NCBI GenBank assembly: GCA_964017195.1
Contig: OZ024892.1
Span: forward strand, 18,016,704-18,080,703
From: Siderastrea radians
Lineage: Eukaryota > Cnidaria > Anthozoa > Scleractinia > Rhizangiidae
DNA: 64,000 nt
Direction: 5' to 3'
How positions within the stretch are numbered: the first letter of the stretch is position 1; each line of letters opens with the position of its first letter. The notes under the pieces are model-generated. The model was not told where the DNA came from and did not search any database. It saw only the letters and a program-made list of their open reading frames with translations. The translations under genes and the position numbers were made by a program. Shown piece by piece: positions 21,601 through 30,957 of the stretch.

Positions 21601-24600
21601 TATTAACGGCAATTTAGGATACTGCAACAAATCTGTGAACACAACAACAACAAACTCAAGCCGTATCGGCAAGAAAAAAAAGCAACAGTAAGAAACAGCT
21701 GACGGACCCCAACACGACAGACATGCGAAACAGTTAAATTTGTTGTATTATCGGAAGGATTTCAGCGTTTGTGATTTGGGATAACTGGGATATTTTTTCG
21801 GCTTCTTGATCCATTCTTGCATTGTTTGAGACGGCTTCCTCTTCGGTTAAGCGAGAGGCTCGAAACTGTCATCGTATGGCGCCACTTCTGCGAGTTCGCC
21901 GACTTCGCCAAAAACAAACTTTGTCCTAAATCGCTCTCAAAATAACTGGACGACAAATTCGACGGAAAACACCTGCATATAATGCAATGTTTGGCTCTCT
22001 ATTTTCGACTCTTCATTATACTCTTCGTGGCGATGGTTGAGACTTCTACGTCACGAGCAAAATTCACGTGGTTAGAGATAAGACCGCTTTCATGAAATTC
22101 GCGGGCTTCTCTTTTGCGAACTGAGTAATGGCGGACGAGTTTAACGCGGTTTTCGGACATATATTCCTGGGCCGTGTAAGCATATATCGATCTAATTTAT
22201 CGCGATTCATATAATATGGCATCTATTGAACAGTTTGAAGTTTAAAAAAGTTGAAAACAAAACAAGACATTTTCATCGTAGTAGCACTTTAAGGCGGGTT
22301 CACTTGCATTCCCACATTTCCTTGAGATGATACCTGTCAAGGAGGCTTTCCCTTTTTTGCTGGGTTTTCCTGTAGACATCCTCCATGGTGCGATCACAGT
22401 GACGTAGATGGGCTTCGTCCCGCACGGGATAACACTTGGGGCAGCCGTGCCAGAAGCACCCGTAGAATTCGTAGATGGTGTTGGTGTCTTGGCAGTAGCC
22501 ATCCACGGTGAAGTTGGTACCGCGCGGGTGGTACTCACCGCCATTACCCACGTGTTGAATGTAATGCCGTTGGGAGGGATGAGGATGGTCTGGGTAGGCG
22601 CGTGACATCATGTCGTGAGCTTCCAGGTCTTCGTGGGTGAGTTGATCCAGGGCTTGCTGACGCAGTTCGTGATCACACCAGTTTAACCATTCGAGGGCCA
22701 CTTGCGATTGGTTGACACGATTGCGCCACCCACGCACGGGTTCGCTGGCAATGCTTTTGGGAATCATGCGGTTCATGCGCAGATCGCGGTTGCAGGCTGA
22801 GGCGATGGTGATATGTTCAAACGGGTTAAATCCCGCTTTGGCTTCAAACAAACGTTTGAAAGTCAAACACCCTTCTTTCAATAGGCGTACATCCGATTCG
22901 CAGTAGGCCACTAATTCTTTTTGGAAATCAAAGACCACGTGGTTGTCCCGCTGCTCTTGGTGCCATGTTTCAAATTCTTGGCTTCCTTTGGGGGACATGA
23001 CTTCGGGCATGTAGTAGTCGATGGCAGGGATGGGTCCCACGTACTCTTGGTTTTCAGGGATGTTGAACTTGTGTGGAAAGTAACCCTTTTTCAGTTCGGT
23101 GAGCCCAAAGGTCTGGGGAAACGCGGACAGGGGCATCTGGAAGAAGCTGAGGGAATCGATGAAACGAATGCTATCATGTTTGACTTCTAAGAGTTTGCAT
23201 CCGTTGCGTAGCTGTTCTACGATTTGGTTGTGGGAGTGGTATTGGTGGACGACAAAGTACCCGTCATACCCTTGAAAGTTATGGGCGATGACGTTGACTT
23301 GACGAGTGTCTTCGAGGGTCAAGGTATCCAGCCATTCGAGAAAATCTCGCAAACAATGTTCTCCTCGAAAGCGAATGGGTCGAGGGTCGTCTTCGGTTTC
23401 GGCAACGACCAGATTGCCACGTGATGTTCTTGGGGTTGCATAGCCTCGATGTCGATGTCGTGCAGGGGTGGAAGTTCTTTGTCTTCTTCGTCGACTTCTT
23501 CTTCTCCTTCTTCCTCGTTGGCTTGTAAGGTTTGGAGGCCAGCGGTAGCACCCCGTTTGGCGGGAGGACCTCCTTGACGTCGGCGTTTGCGTTTGCGTTC
23601 CTTTTTCTGCTCTCGGATTTCTTGAGGGGTGAGGGCTCTTTGTATGAAACAACGGTGGGTTTGGGCGTCGACGTACTCATGGCAGGAAGGGCAGTCTATG
23701 TATCCACACTGGTGACAATTGATGTTTTTGAGACCCACCTCCAGTTTGAAACAGTCTGGACATTTGCGTCGATGAAAACAGATGCTGAATTGTGTGGTGT
23801 CAACGGTTTTTCCCGCAGAGTCTTTGGTACGATTTGCTTCAAAACAAGTGTCACCGAAAAAGTTTCGACCACAGTCATGACAACCTTGGGAGGCTTTGAG
23901 ACCGCGTGGGTAGGCATGAAGGAAATCGGGACACTCTTTTTGGAGACATGCACGGCACTGAACTTTTTTGGCTTGACAACAGTGACGTCCTTGGTTGTTG
24001 CAGGGTTTGAAGCAGTGGGCACACACGTAACTGGACCCGAAAAACCCCGGGAGACTGGTGATGACATCATAGTGGCCTTTCTCGTGCAGCAGAATGAGTT
24101 GTTTGGAGAGGGGCCGCCCATAACTTTCGACGTGGTAGGAGCGGTCTGCGTTGACCAGAAGGATCTGGTAGTCGTAGAGGGATGGAGCGGCACTGAATTG
24201 GGTCAACTCTTCGTACCTGCAAGGACCAAATGGTACGTGGGCTTCGTTGTGTAGCAGCTGCGCTTGTTGCTTTTGTAACTTTCTTCCCTCCTTAAACGAT
24301 CTGCATTTGGGATGGTGGTCTACAATGGCTTTGGCAGTGACCAAGGCACGTGCACAACAGAAAACATCGTCATTTTGGATGCGGATGACAGATTGTTTTT
24401 TAACCGTCAATTTTTTGAGATTTTGATGACCTGGTTTGGTACGGGGTTTTCTTCCGGTTCCCCGAGGAGCATGATGGACTTGGGTGATAGACAATTGAAA
24501 CGAATCGTCCATTTCAAACTGTTCGTTGCTGTTGAGGGCTTGAGCCAAACGATCGAGAAGGGCATCCAAGCGGACTCCTCCTTCTCGCCATTCACCGGCG

Positions 24601-25028
24601 CGTAATCCCCACCCTTGGAAATTGTTGGTGAGACGATTGGAACTGAGAGTGAAGTAGAGACGGTCTTGATCGTGGAGGTCAGGGGTGGCAGTCAACACGC
24701 GGTCCATGGCACGTCGCAACCCGTCTTGGAGAGCTCGCACTACGTGAGGACTGTCCACAAAATTACCCGTTTGACGTAATCGGGTGGTAAAATGGCGTTC
24801 GCGGACTCCCATGGTAGCACTGGTTCGATCTACAAAATGATTGAGATCAAATTCAAAGGTTCCCACCGGGGTTTGTGGATCGATCCCTCCACCACTCTGT
24901 TGAAGGAGTTGGGATTGAAAAGCTCGTTGACGTTCAAAACGATCCATGACTTCATTGCATAATTCATCTTCTTCACTATCATCCATGATTTCAGGGCATA
25001 ACAAATCTTCTTCTTCATCCCTTGTCAT
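18625..25028 (-). pseudogene. polB: PolB DNA polymerase of the provirus, broken
   Basis: Polinton PolB replicates the element by protein priming. The likely start is the Met at 25028 (MTRDEEED); the longer frame to 25187 runs into a repeat. An N-terminal region with many Cys-x-x-Cys pairs lies at about 24060-23650 (CAHCFKPC, CRACLQKEC, CPDCF, CHQCGYIDCPSC). The 3'-5' exonuclease follows: NFQGYDGYF (about 23270) and YCESDVRLL (about 22890), then EFYGCFWHGCPKC (about 22440). Palm motifs are DYTSLYP (about 19850), LNSMWGKFGQR (about 19270) and DTDSVIYL (about 19050). Lesions are a frameshift near 23430, a TGA at about 22308, the TTAA element 20014-22288, a TAG at 19619, a poly-A frameshift near 19558, and frame changes with a shortening just before DTDS. 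Confidence 0.9.
20010..22292. mobile_element. 2.28-kb TTAA element inside PolB
   Basis: TTAA at 20010-20013 and 22289-22292 flanks ends AGTGCTACTATGA and, in complement, AGTGCTACTACGATGA. Further in, both sides share CGCCATTACTCA and GTGACGTAGAAGTCTCAAC in inverted order, so the terminal repeats are long and imperfect (up to about 290 bp). Removing the element with one TTAA makes the PolB codons on both sides contiguous in the same frame, which confirms the limits. No complete transposase is seen; the short frame 20314-20514 may be a first exon. piggyBac or Kolobok are the candidates. Confidence 0.85.
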
Positions 25029-25107
25029 GTCAAGACCTAACAAATCCAAGACAAAAACCTTGAGTGAGAATATCATTTGACTTCGAAGAAAAGCGAGCGC
25101 TATCTTA

Positions 25108-25577
25108 TACTTACATAGAAAAAAAGGATGGACTAGCTTTAAATTTGTGAAGTCACCAGGCCAGATGTCGCGCCGGCCACATGGCATAGTGCGCTTTTTT
25201 TTTCAATCGGAAAAGTCAATCGGATAAGTTGATGGTTCAAATCTCCACGCTCGCGCTTGAGTGCAAAAAAATTTTTTCTTTTTTTTTTCAAGGTTCGTTA
25301 AGCATGGAAAACAAACAAAAGTTTTTGGGGGTTCGTCTCATGTCATAACCGTTTTTAGTTTAACACACGTGGAATCGAGTGTTAAGTCAATGAAAAAAGA
25401 GAGTTGGGTTTTTTAATGCCCCGAAAAAAAATTTTGTTCACTTTGTGACACGGATTTATAGTTTACCTTTTTTTATACCCTTATATTTGTTTTGTTTGTG
25501 TTTTTTCCCCCGGAAAGAATCTCCACATGATGTCGAGCCCTTTTCTTCTTTTCGGAAAAATCCAACATGGCGTCGCG
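25108..25577. repeat. provirus-internal repeat, copy 1
   Basis: Shared with 27069-27545 in the same orientation: TACTTACRTAGAAAAAA, GGATGGACTAGCTTTAAATT, GATGGTTCAAATCTCCACGC, GTCTCATGTCATAACCGTTT, and AAATCCAACAYGGCGTC near the end. It lies between the PolB start (minus) and a small plus-strand gene, so it probably holds a two-way promoter. GGTTCAAATCT resembles a Pol III B box. Confidence 0.7.
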
Positions 25578-25632
25578 AGGACAAAAAAGTACCTAGTAGG
25601 GGAGGTAGCGCGCGGCACTGACATTGAAGACG

Positions 25633-25850
25633 ACAACCATTCGTCAGTTCTAACAACGATTATAAATTCTTCAGTTGATGGCCGTTTGAAGAGGGAAGAA
25701 AAAATTGAGAAGAGTTTGAACGAAGCAGCAGCCTTAACAGCCCTAGTGAGAGAAAGAAGTTTGGAGAAATTTGCTGCACAATTGCAAAGAGAAGAGCTGG
25801 TGGAACGTCGAGTTGTCTTTTTAAAGAGAAAAAAACTAATCATTAATTAA
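25633..25850 (+). pseudogene. small plus-strand gene, copy 1 (truncated or variant)
   Basis: This frame reads SSVDGRLKREEKIEKSLN, then AAALTALVRERSLEKFAAQL, and ends in a basic tail. A near-identical stretch occurs at 26284-26442, where an ATG stands at the matching place (26314); here that codon is ATA. After TTGCAA the two copies diverge, so one is a chimera. I do not recognise the family. The helical, charged composition suggests a small regulatory or structural protein, but no function is shown. Confidence 0.5.
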
Positions 25851-25854
25851 ATCC

Positions 25855-26274
25855 TGGAGCACGTGGGACCTAGCCCGGTTAGCTCCAGAACAAGCTAACT
25901 ACTTAGATTGGTTTTTGAAAGGGGTGGGTTTCCTTTAGTGAAGAACCGAGGATGAAAAAAAAAAAGCTTACCGATATTCGTAGGTGTTGCTTGAAATCCT
26001 TGCTTGCTTGCTTGTTTGCTTGCTTGCTTGCTTGCTTGGAGTGAAGCATGAAATGGGGAGGTTGAGTTGCTTGGTTATATAGAGAAAAAAGGTCACGTGC
26101 CATTGGCTTGAAAACCAATGAAAAATGAGTCACGTGAACGCACAATAAAAAGAAGGAGGGAAGGGGTGACGGTAAAGTCACGTGAACGCTCAGTAAAAAG
26201 AAGGGGGGAAGGGGTGACGGTAAAGTCACGTGAACGCTCAATAAAAAGAAGGGGGGGAAGGGGCTATTTTGGGG
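25855..26274 (+). promoter_or_regulatory. repeat-rich promoter region of the duplicated plus-strand gene
   Basis: A CTTG microsatellite lies at 25998-26039. About 49-bp tandem units follow (26085-26268), each with CACGTGAACG and an AATAAAAAGAAGG run followed by GGGAAGGGG. CACGTG is an E-box. The units end just before a TATA box. Confidence 0.6.
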
Positions 26275-26281
26275 TATAAAA
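26275..26281 (+). promoter_or_regulatory. TATA box
   Basis: TATAAAA stands 33 bp before the ATG at 26314 of the small plus-strand gene, directly after the E-box repeats. Confidence 0.6.
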
Positions 26282-26313
26282 GACGACAACCATTCGTCAG
26301 TTCTCGCAACGAT

Positions 26314-26831
26314 TATGAATCCTTCAGTTGATGACCGTTTGAAGAGGGAAGAAAAAAATTGAGAAGATTTTGAACGAAGCAGCAGCCTTAACAGCCCTAG
26401 TGAGAGAAAGAAGTTTGGAGAAATTTGCTGCACAATTGCAATCAGCGATTATTTTAACTCACCCTCCTCTTACCAATCCCTCAATGTGGAAGAAGGCTTG
26501 TCGTTTCCGGACATGAACATTGAAACAATGGATCAACACATGTGGGATACCGAGGCGAGCGATTGGATGAACTATCTGCACCGGAGAACAATGTTGACTT
26601 TGATTTTGATTTCGTCGACTTTGTTAAGGACATGAACCCACAGGACTGGGAGAATGTTTGGAACGATGTTCTTGATAATTTTGATGCAAATTTTTTTACT
26701 ATACGCACCGGAGAACAATGATGACTTTTGATTTTGATTTTGTTGAATTTGTTAAGGACATGAACCCTCAGGACTGGGAGAATGTTTGGAACGACGTTCG
26801 TGATAATTTTGACGCGAATCTTTTAGCATGA
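26314..26831 (+). pseudogene. small plus-strand gene, copy 2, with acidic tail
   Basis: It starts at ATG 26314 after a TATA box. The N-terminal part matches copy 1 (25633) but has an extra A in the GAAGAAAAAAATTG run, which shifts the frame. The C-terminal part, in another frame, is acidic and aromatic: DFDFDFVDFVKDMNPQDW and ENVWNDV, repeated in tandem (about 26578-26700 and 26704-26828) with a further shift. Such acidic/aromatic stretches resemble transcription activation regions, but that is a guess. AATAAA follows at about 26917. Not recognised as a known family. Confidence 0.5.
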
Positions 26832-26884
26832 AAAAAAAGAACAGTAATCATTTTTTCTCTTTTAAAAGTACATGCGTATTTTTT

Positions 26885-28054
26885 CAAGCAAGAAAACCAA
26901 TTGTATTGTTTATGTGAATAAAATCTTTTGGTTGGAAAAGCTTTTTGTTGATTTTTCTGTCTGTTTTTTAGTGATTGACTCAAAAATACCCCTTTGTAGA
27001 CTACAGAGAATGTTTGATGCGTATTTTTCACGCAAGTAAACCAAATGTATTGTTTATGTGTATCTGTTGTACTTACGTAGAAAAAAGGATGGACTAGCTT
27101 TAAATTTACCAGTCCACCACACCAGCTCTTGCAGTAGTCTAGTGGCATAGTGTGCGCGGGCTATTTTTTCAATCAGAAGGTCGATGGTTCAAATCTCCAC
27201 GCTCGCGGTTGAGTTTCCAAAAAAGTTTTTTCTTTTTTCATTTTCATTGTACCATTTTTTTTCGTCGAGCGGGGAAAACAAAACGATTTTTGTGGGGTCG
27301 TCTCATGTCATAACCGTTTTTTAGTTTACACACGTGAAATCGAGTGTTAAGTCAATGAAAAAAGAGAGTTGGGTTTTTTAATGCCCCGAAAAAAATTTTC
27401 CACTTTGTGACACCGATTTATAGTTTAGCTTGTTTTTATATCCTTGTATTTGTTTTTGTTTGTGGTTTTTTTGCTGGAAAAAATCTCAATATGGTGTTGA
27501 GAGCTTTTCTTCTTTTCGGAAAAAATCCAACACGGCGTCACGAAGGATACCCCTTTGTAGACTGCAGAGAGACTGCAGAGAGAATGTATTGTTTATATGA
27601 ATAAAATTTTTGGCTGGAAAAGCTTTTTGGTTTTAGTGATTGGCTCAAAAATCCCCCCTCGTAGACTACAGAACCGCTTTTTTAAATCATTGCGTGCGCA
27701 TGCGTGTCCTATGGTAAAGAATTAAGTGTCGATGTTTTTTTTCCGTACCAAAAAAGCAAAAACGGTGCGCCCCCTAAAAACGGTACCTATGTTCTCATTT
27801 AGTATTAAACACGAAAACTGCAGTCTAAAAATAGTGTAGTGAAGGAGGTGTATAAAAACTTCTTAGGGGTCCGTAAAAAAAAGACCCCATTTTTATCAAC
27901 TAAAAAAAGAGTGACAACCCTCAACAGAACTAAAGTGTTTGCAAAAAAAATGTATTTTAATTTTTCAACAATAACAATAGTAGTAGTCATAGCAACTTGT
28001 GTACAAAATTGGTTGTGTACTTGTTTACAATAAAAACCAAGTTTTTTGTTAACT
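26885..28054. repeat. duplicated promoter and 3'-end modules, no gene
   Basis: This holds the second copy of the 25108 repeat (27069-27545). It is joined directly to a copy of the 3'-end module: ATACCCCTTTGTAGACT, TGTATTGTTTATRTGAATAAA and GGCTGGAAAAGCTTTTTG recur at 26885-27075 and 27547-27670. It looks like a deletion copy of the plus-strand gene, with promoter fused to terminator. 27680-28050 has nothing recognisable. Confidence 0.55.
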
Positions 28055-28447
28055 TTACAATTTCAAACGTTTCTTGGCTTGCATGATTTTTTTCACCACA
28101 CGTTCCGTCATGGTTTTCTTGCCGGGTAAACGATCAATAGCTTTGATCATCTTGGTATCGGCTATCCACTTGTCTTGTAAATTCTTAGCGTGGCTGTAAT
28201 CAATGTCGTGTTGTTTGGCAATCTTGTCCAATCGAATGATGCCGGGATCTCCACGCTTGAGTCGTTTGGGAAGTTTAGTACCGGGTCCCATGTACTGATA
28301 GCCAGGCCAATGAAATTCAATACCGGTTTTAGCCAACCATTTTTGAATGTCCACACCCCATCCTCGTTGGGTTCTCTTCCTTTTGGTTCCCCTCCTCCTG
28401 GGGGTGGGTTTTTTCTTGGAACGGGTCTTCATTTTTTTTTCAGTCAC
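28055..28447 (-). CDS. phospholipase A2-domain protein (parvovirus VP1-type fold)
   Basis: Such PLA2 domains in virion proteins hydrolyse membrane phospholipids and help the particle leave the endosome. The frame is intact (130 codons). It has a very basic N-terminus (RSKKKPTPRRRGTKRKR), then HWPGYQYMGPGT, the calcium-binding loop region Y-x-G-P-G-T, then GDPGIIRLDKIAKQHDIDY with the catalytic H-D, then ADTKMIKAI, which matches the third conserved helix. It lies 3' of the other capsid-type genes on the same strand and overlaps the upstream gene by 8 nt. One of the few genes of the provirus without a visible lesion. Confidence 0.85.
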   Translation of the reverse strand: MTEKKMKTRSKKKPTPRRRGTKRKRTQRGWGVDIQKWLAKTGIEFHWPGYQYMGPGTKLPKRLKRGDPGIIRLDKIAKQHDIDYSHAKNLQDKWIADTKMIKAIDRLPGKKTMTERVVKKIMQAKKRLKL

Positions 28448-29108
28448 TGTCGTAATCCAATCGACCTCTCAACTTTTTATCTCGTGCCCAATCTTCCCAT
28501 CCGGGCAAGGGTGTAAACTGTTCCACTTCTCGAGCGGGGCCTTTGCCTTTGCCTTTGCCTTTACCTTTGCCTTTAGCCCAAGGACTGGAGGCTAACTTTT
28601 TTTCAAGGGTCTTGCGACGTTCTCGAATGTCTTCTAAACGAGAAGCAAGATCACTATCTCCTCGACTGGTAGAAGGAGACCCTTTCTCGACGGGAATTTT
28701 ACTGGTCGATGCTGCTTTGCCTTTCTTGACGGGTCCTAATGGAGTGATGTGAGGTTTGAGGGTGGATGGACTGCCTTTTGTCATGCGCTTCAACCATTGT
28801 TCCACTGGACCCGTGAACAAATCCCCTTCTTCCTCTTCTTCCTCTCCCGGAGGTCCACCAGGTGCACCAACACCCACACCCCCGGGAAATTAACGTATGC
28901 GTTTGGTTAACTTGGTCAATTCTTGACTCAGCGGTTTCGTTTTGGCATTGACGATGGCTGCTGGGAGTTGGGGATCCGCTAACATGACATGTTTTTTAGC
29001 CGCTAACGTACCCGCTTTGTTGAGCAAAGCATTTTCTGTTAACTCTCCTTTGTAAGATTGAATGAGTTGATCCAAATCCTTTTGTGGAATCATGTACACC
29101 TCTTCCAT
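28440..29108 (-). pseudogene. virion-associated protein with GDLFTGPVEQW motif, one stop
   Basis: It reads MEEVYMIPQKDLDQLIQSY from 29108, through KKHVMLADPQLPAAIV, to a TAA at 28890-28892. The same frame stays open beyond it: Gly/Pro and Glu runs, GDLFTGPVEQWLKRMTKG, then a GKGKGK microsatellite (28545-28580) and a Trp-rich end (LPGWEDWARDKK). The frame continues without change across the stop, so it was one gene of about 222 codons. I recall the GDLFTGPVEQW segment from cnidarian Polinton proteins of unknown function. A minor capsid or core role is only inferred from position. Confidence 0.6.
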
Positions 29109-29353
29109 GGGGTGTTGCTACACTCAGGGCAAAGTTCTCCGTCTTCCAGGTTACGACACCTCTCACAAAGGAAACGGTTCAAAGATATGCATATACTCCC
29201 GATACAACATGTGATATTATGCTTCCAGTAATAACAACTCTCTTTCCACTCGTCTCGTTCCCGATTGGCGTCTTGCAAAAGGTTGACCCACGTTCGAAGG
29301 TTTAGCGTTGTTCTCAAGCACAATGACATAACACGTTGTGGAGTCCTTGCCAC
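29090..29353 (-). CDS. possible small zinc-ribbon protein
   Basis: An 87-codon frame with a GTG at the 5' end and no early ATG. Its C-terminal part has two CxxC pairs (FLCERCRN and LCPECSN), a zinc-ribbon pattern, preceded by NLLQDANRERDEWKES. It sits between two small virion genes and overlaps the start of the next one. It may be a fragment or the end of a longer broken gene. Confidence 0.4.
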   Translation of the reverse strand: MARTPQRVMSLCLRTTLNLRTWVNLLQDANRERDEWKESCYYWKHNITCCIGSICISLNRFLCERCRNLEDGELCPECSNTPWKRCT

Positions 29354-29357
29354 AAGC

Positions 29358-29546
29358 CTAGGGACGAAGCTGTGCCATGATGGGGGGTGTGACGGGAATG
29401 TTGTTTTTTAACAGGTTCAACACCAGTTCACTGATGGCATTGACTTGATCCGCATTAGCGTGTTGCAAAAGTTCTTGACGTTTAAAACGATTGGCTTCTT
29501 TTAACACAGACCGTAAAAACGGTAATTGACGTCGAAGACGTTTCAT
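29358..29546 (-). CDS. small basic protein, MKRLRRQLPFL family
   Basis: 62 codons from ATG 29546: MKRLRRQLPFLRSVLKEANR, then NAISELVLNLLKNNIPVTPP, ending TAG at 29358. In Polintons of this group a protein starting K-R-L-R-R-x-L-P is usually longer, so the TAG may be a premature stop. Short, basic and helical, consistent with a DNA-binding core or minor capsid protein. The role is inferred. Confidence 0.5.
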   Translation of the reverse strand: MKRLRRQLPFLRSVLKEANRFKRQELLQHANADQVNAISELVLNLLKNNIPVTPPIMAQLRP

Positions 29547-29559
29547 CCTTTTTCTTTTT

Positions 29560-29750
29560 TCACCGACGACCACGACGACGACGATGACGTTGCTTGGCTT
29601 TGTTGATAAAGCTTTTTATGAGTTTGTCCGTTTCCAGAGCCACGGCTTTACCCACGGCTACTAAAGCGGGGTCAACACGTTCAAAAAACCTCCTTTTTGA
29701 CGAGAACGTCGTTGTCGTCGTTTTCTTCGTGCTCTCCTGGGTGATCTCAT
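29560..29750 (-). pseudogene. small basic protein with GGFLNVLTP motif, frameshifted
   Basis: It starts MRSPRRARRKRRQRRS, continues QKGGFLNVLTPL and stops. One frame over, it continues VAVGKAVALETDKLIKSF and ends RRRRGRR. The total length is one base short of a multiple of three, so a one-base deletion near 29680 explains it. The ATG overlaps the stop of the upstream gene (ATGA at 29747-29750). Composition resembles precursors of core or minor capsid proteins of adenovirus-like elements. Confidence 0.5.
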
Positions 29751-29974
29751 CGGTTCAACAAATACTGAAGTGCTTTGTTTTGCTTGATTAGGTCACGAGT
29801 CTCTTTATAGCCTTTACGGGTATTTCGTTTGAAAACTTGCCACCATCCACTTCCTTTTTGTTTTTTCTTTTTATTGACCAAGGCCAAGAGCGGAAAAATG
29901 CTTCCTCCTACATTCACGTGACCACGACGTTTTCCTCTTGTTCTTCCTCTTTTTCGTTTTCTGTTGGGGGGCAT
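29747..29974 (-). CDS. small basic protein MPPNRKRKRGR
   Basis: 75 codons, intact. Lys/Arg-rich at both ends, with one hydrophobic stretch (GGSIFPLLALV) and WWQVFKRNTRKGYKET. Part of the run of small basic genes. Family not recognised; a virion core or membrane-active peptide role is inferred from composition. Confidence 0.5.
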   Translation of the reverse strand: MPPNRKRKRGRTRGKRRGHVNVGGSIFPLLALVNKKKKQKGSGWWQVFKRNTRKGYKETRDLIKQNKALQYLLNR

Positions 29975-30590
29975 GGTCTTGAATACTTGAGGGTGGGGCT
30001 GTAGGGTGATACCTTTTTATCCTTTTCTGCCCAATAACTTTTAGACATCAAGGGACGATGACATCCATCCACGTAGCATTGCGTACCCACGGGTTGATAG
30101 AAAAACTGACGGTAGTATTCTTGCACGCAACGTTTGGGTAATGGCGGGGTAAAATCAATGATGGTGTCATCCAACGTTTGCATCTTGATTAAAAAACCTT
30201 CCAATCCCTCAAAGGGAATGCCACGCACGTAGGTTCTCAATTCAATCAAGGCGAAATCAAAACGACTCATGTCCACTTTGAAACTGTATTTTTTTTTAAA
30301 TCGTTCCATCCTTTGACCACGGTCCCCACCGCTGTCAAACACGCTACCAACGTACTGTTTTCCAAAATGGGACCCGCAATCATACCGGTTGCCATCAGTA
30401 GTGAAGCCATGCCATTGAACAAGGCGTTGTAAAACTTGAAATGATTCAGCATTTTCCGATAACACCACCACTGTTTGTGGTAAAAGGCATACAAGGAATC
30501 CTTCCGTTGCGGTTTGAATTTTAAACAATTGAGTTTGGACAACGGTTCATTCAGCAAGGATACCACGGTTTTTTCTTTTTGGAAAGTCAT
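29914..30590 (-). pseudogene. membrane-segment protein MTFQKEK...HKQWWCYRK, frameshifted
   Basis: It starts at ATG 30590 (MTFQKEKTVVSLLNEPLSKL), then RKDSLYAFYHKQWWCYRK, then a hydrophobic stretch (about 30400-30320: LFNGMASLLMATGMIAGPIL and LVACLTAVGTVVKGW) that could be one or two membrane helices. At a run of A near 30297 the frame breaks. The next frame continues FKVDMSRFDFALIELRTYVR and DDTIIDFTPPLPKRCVQEY. I recall this protein from cnidarian Polintons without known function. A membrane role is suggested only by the hydrophobic segment. Confidence 0.6.
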
Positions 30591-30604
30591 GGTGGTGCCT
30601 ACTC

Positions 30605-30957
30605 CTACAGGTGAAACGGTTGCGTAAGCTTGCGGACGACGTCGGGATGCATCATCATCTGCCATGCTCGATCTTCCACGGTCCACACTAGTTCACGAAA
30701 ATACGTTTCGTTGTAATGATCGATCAAACGGTCAATGGATATGCCTCGTCGGTTTCGAACCAAATTATATACCTCTTGCATGGCCTGGTAATCCATGTCC
30801 TCCAAACGCATGCTATGAAAATAATCACCGAAAATTTTTTCCCAACAAATCCAAAACAACGGGGGAGCCAATCCCTGCAACCTTCTACTTGGTAATCGTC
30901 TACTGGGCATCTCCCAAAAAATCCAAACAATGGGGGAGGCAATCTTTTACTTGACAT
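30605..30957 (-). pseudogene. unknown Polinton gene with internal tandem duplication
   Basis: The ATG at 30957 overlaps the stop of the ATPase gene. A tandem duplication of about 74 bp at the 5' end (AAGATTGCCTCCCCCATTGT and its copy) repeats the PPLF(G/W) segment and shifts the frame. The open downstream part reads FHSMRLEDMDYQAMQEVYNL and RELVWTVEDRAWQMMMHP. The family is familiar from similar elements but has no known function. Confidence 0.5.

Noticed and set aside
23532..24254. 240-codon plus-strand frame
   Set aside because: Antisense of the Cys-rich PolB region.
25029..25187. Upstream extension of PolB (MPCGRRDIWPGDF...)
   Set aside because: The sequence belongs to the 25108/27069 duplicated module, and the same NLKLVHPFF string appears at the other copy without PolB. 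The family-like start is MTRDEEED at 25028.
25903..26433. 176-codon minus-strand frame over the plus-strand promoter repeats
   Set aside because: It is antisense to 49-bp promoter repeats and to a gene copy, and its repeats (PSPLPPFFLLSVHVTL) are translations of those DNA repeats.
30290..30300. Programmed frameshift at the A-run in the membrane-segment gene
   Set aside because: The run is a plain homopolymer, and neighbouring genes have similar random indels, so mutation or sequencing error is simpler.
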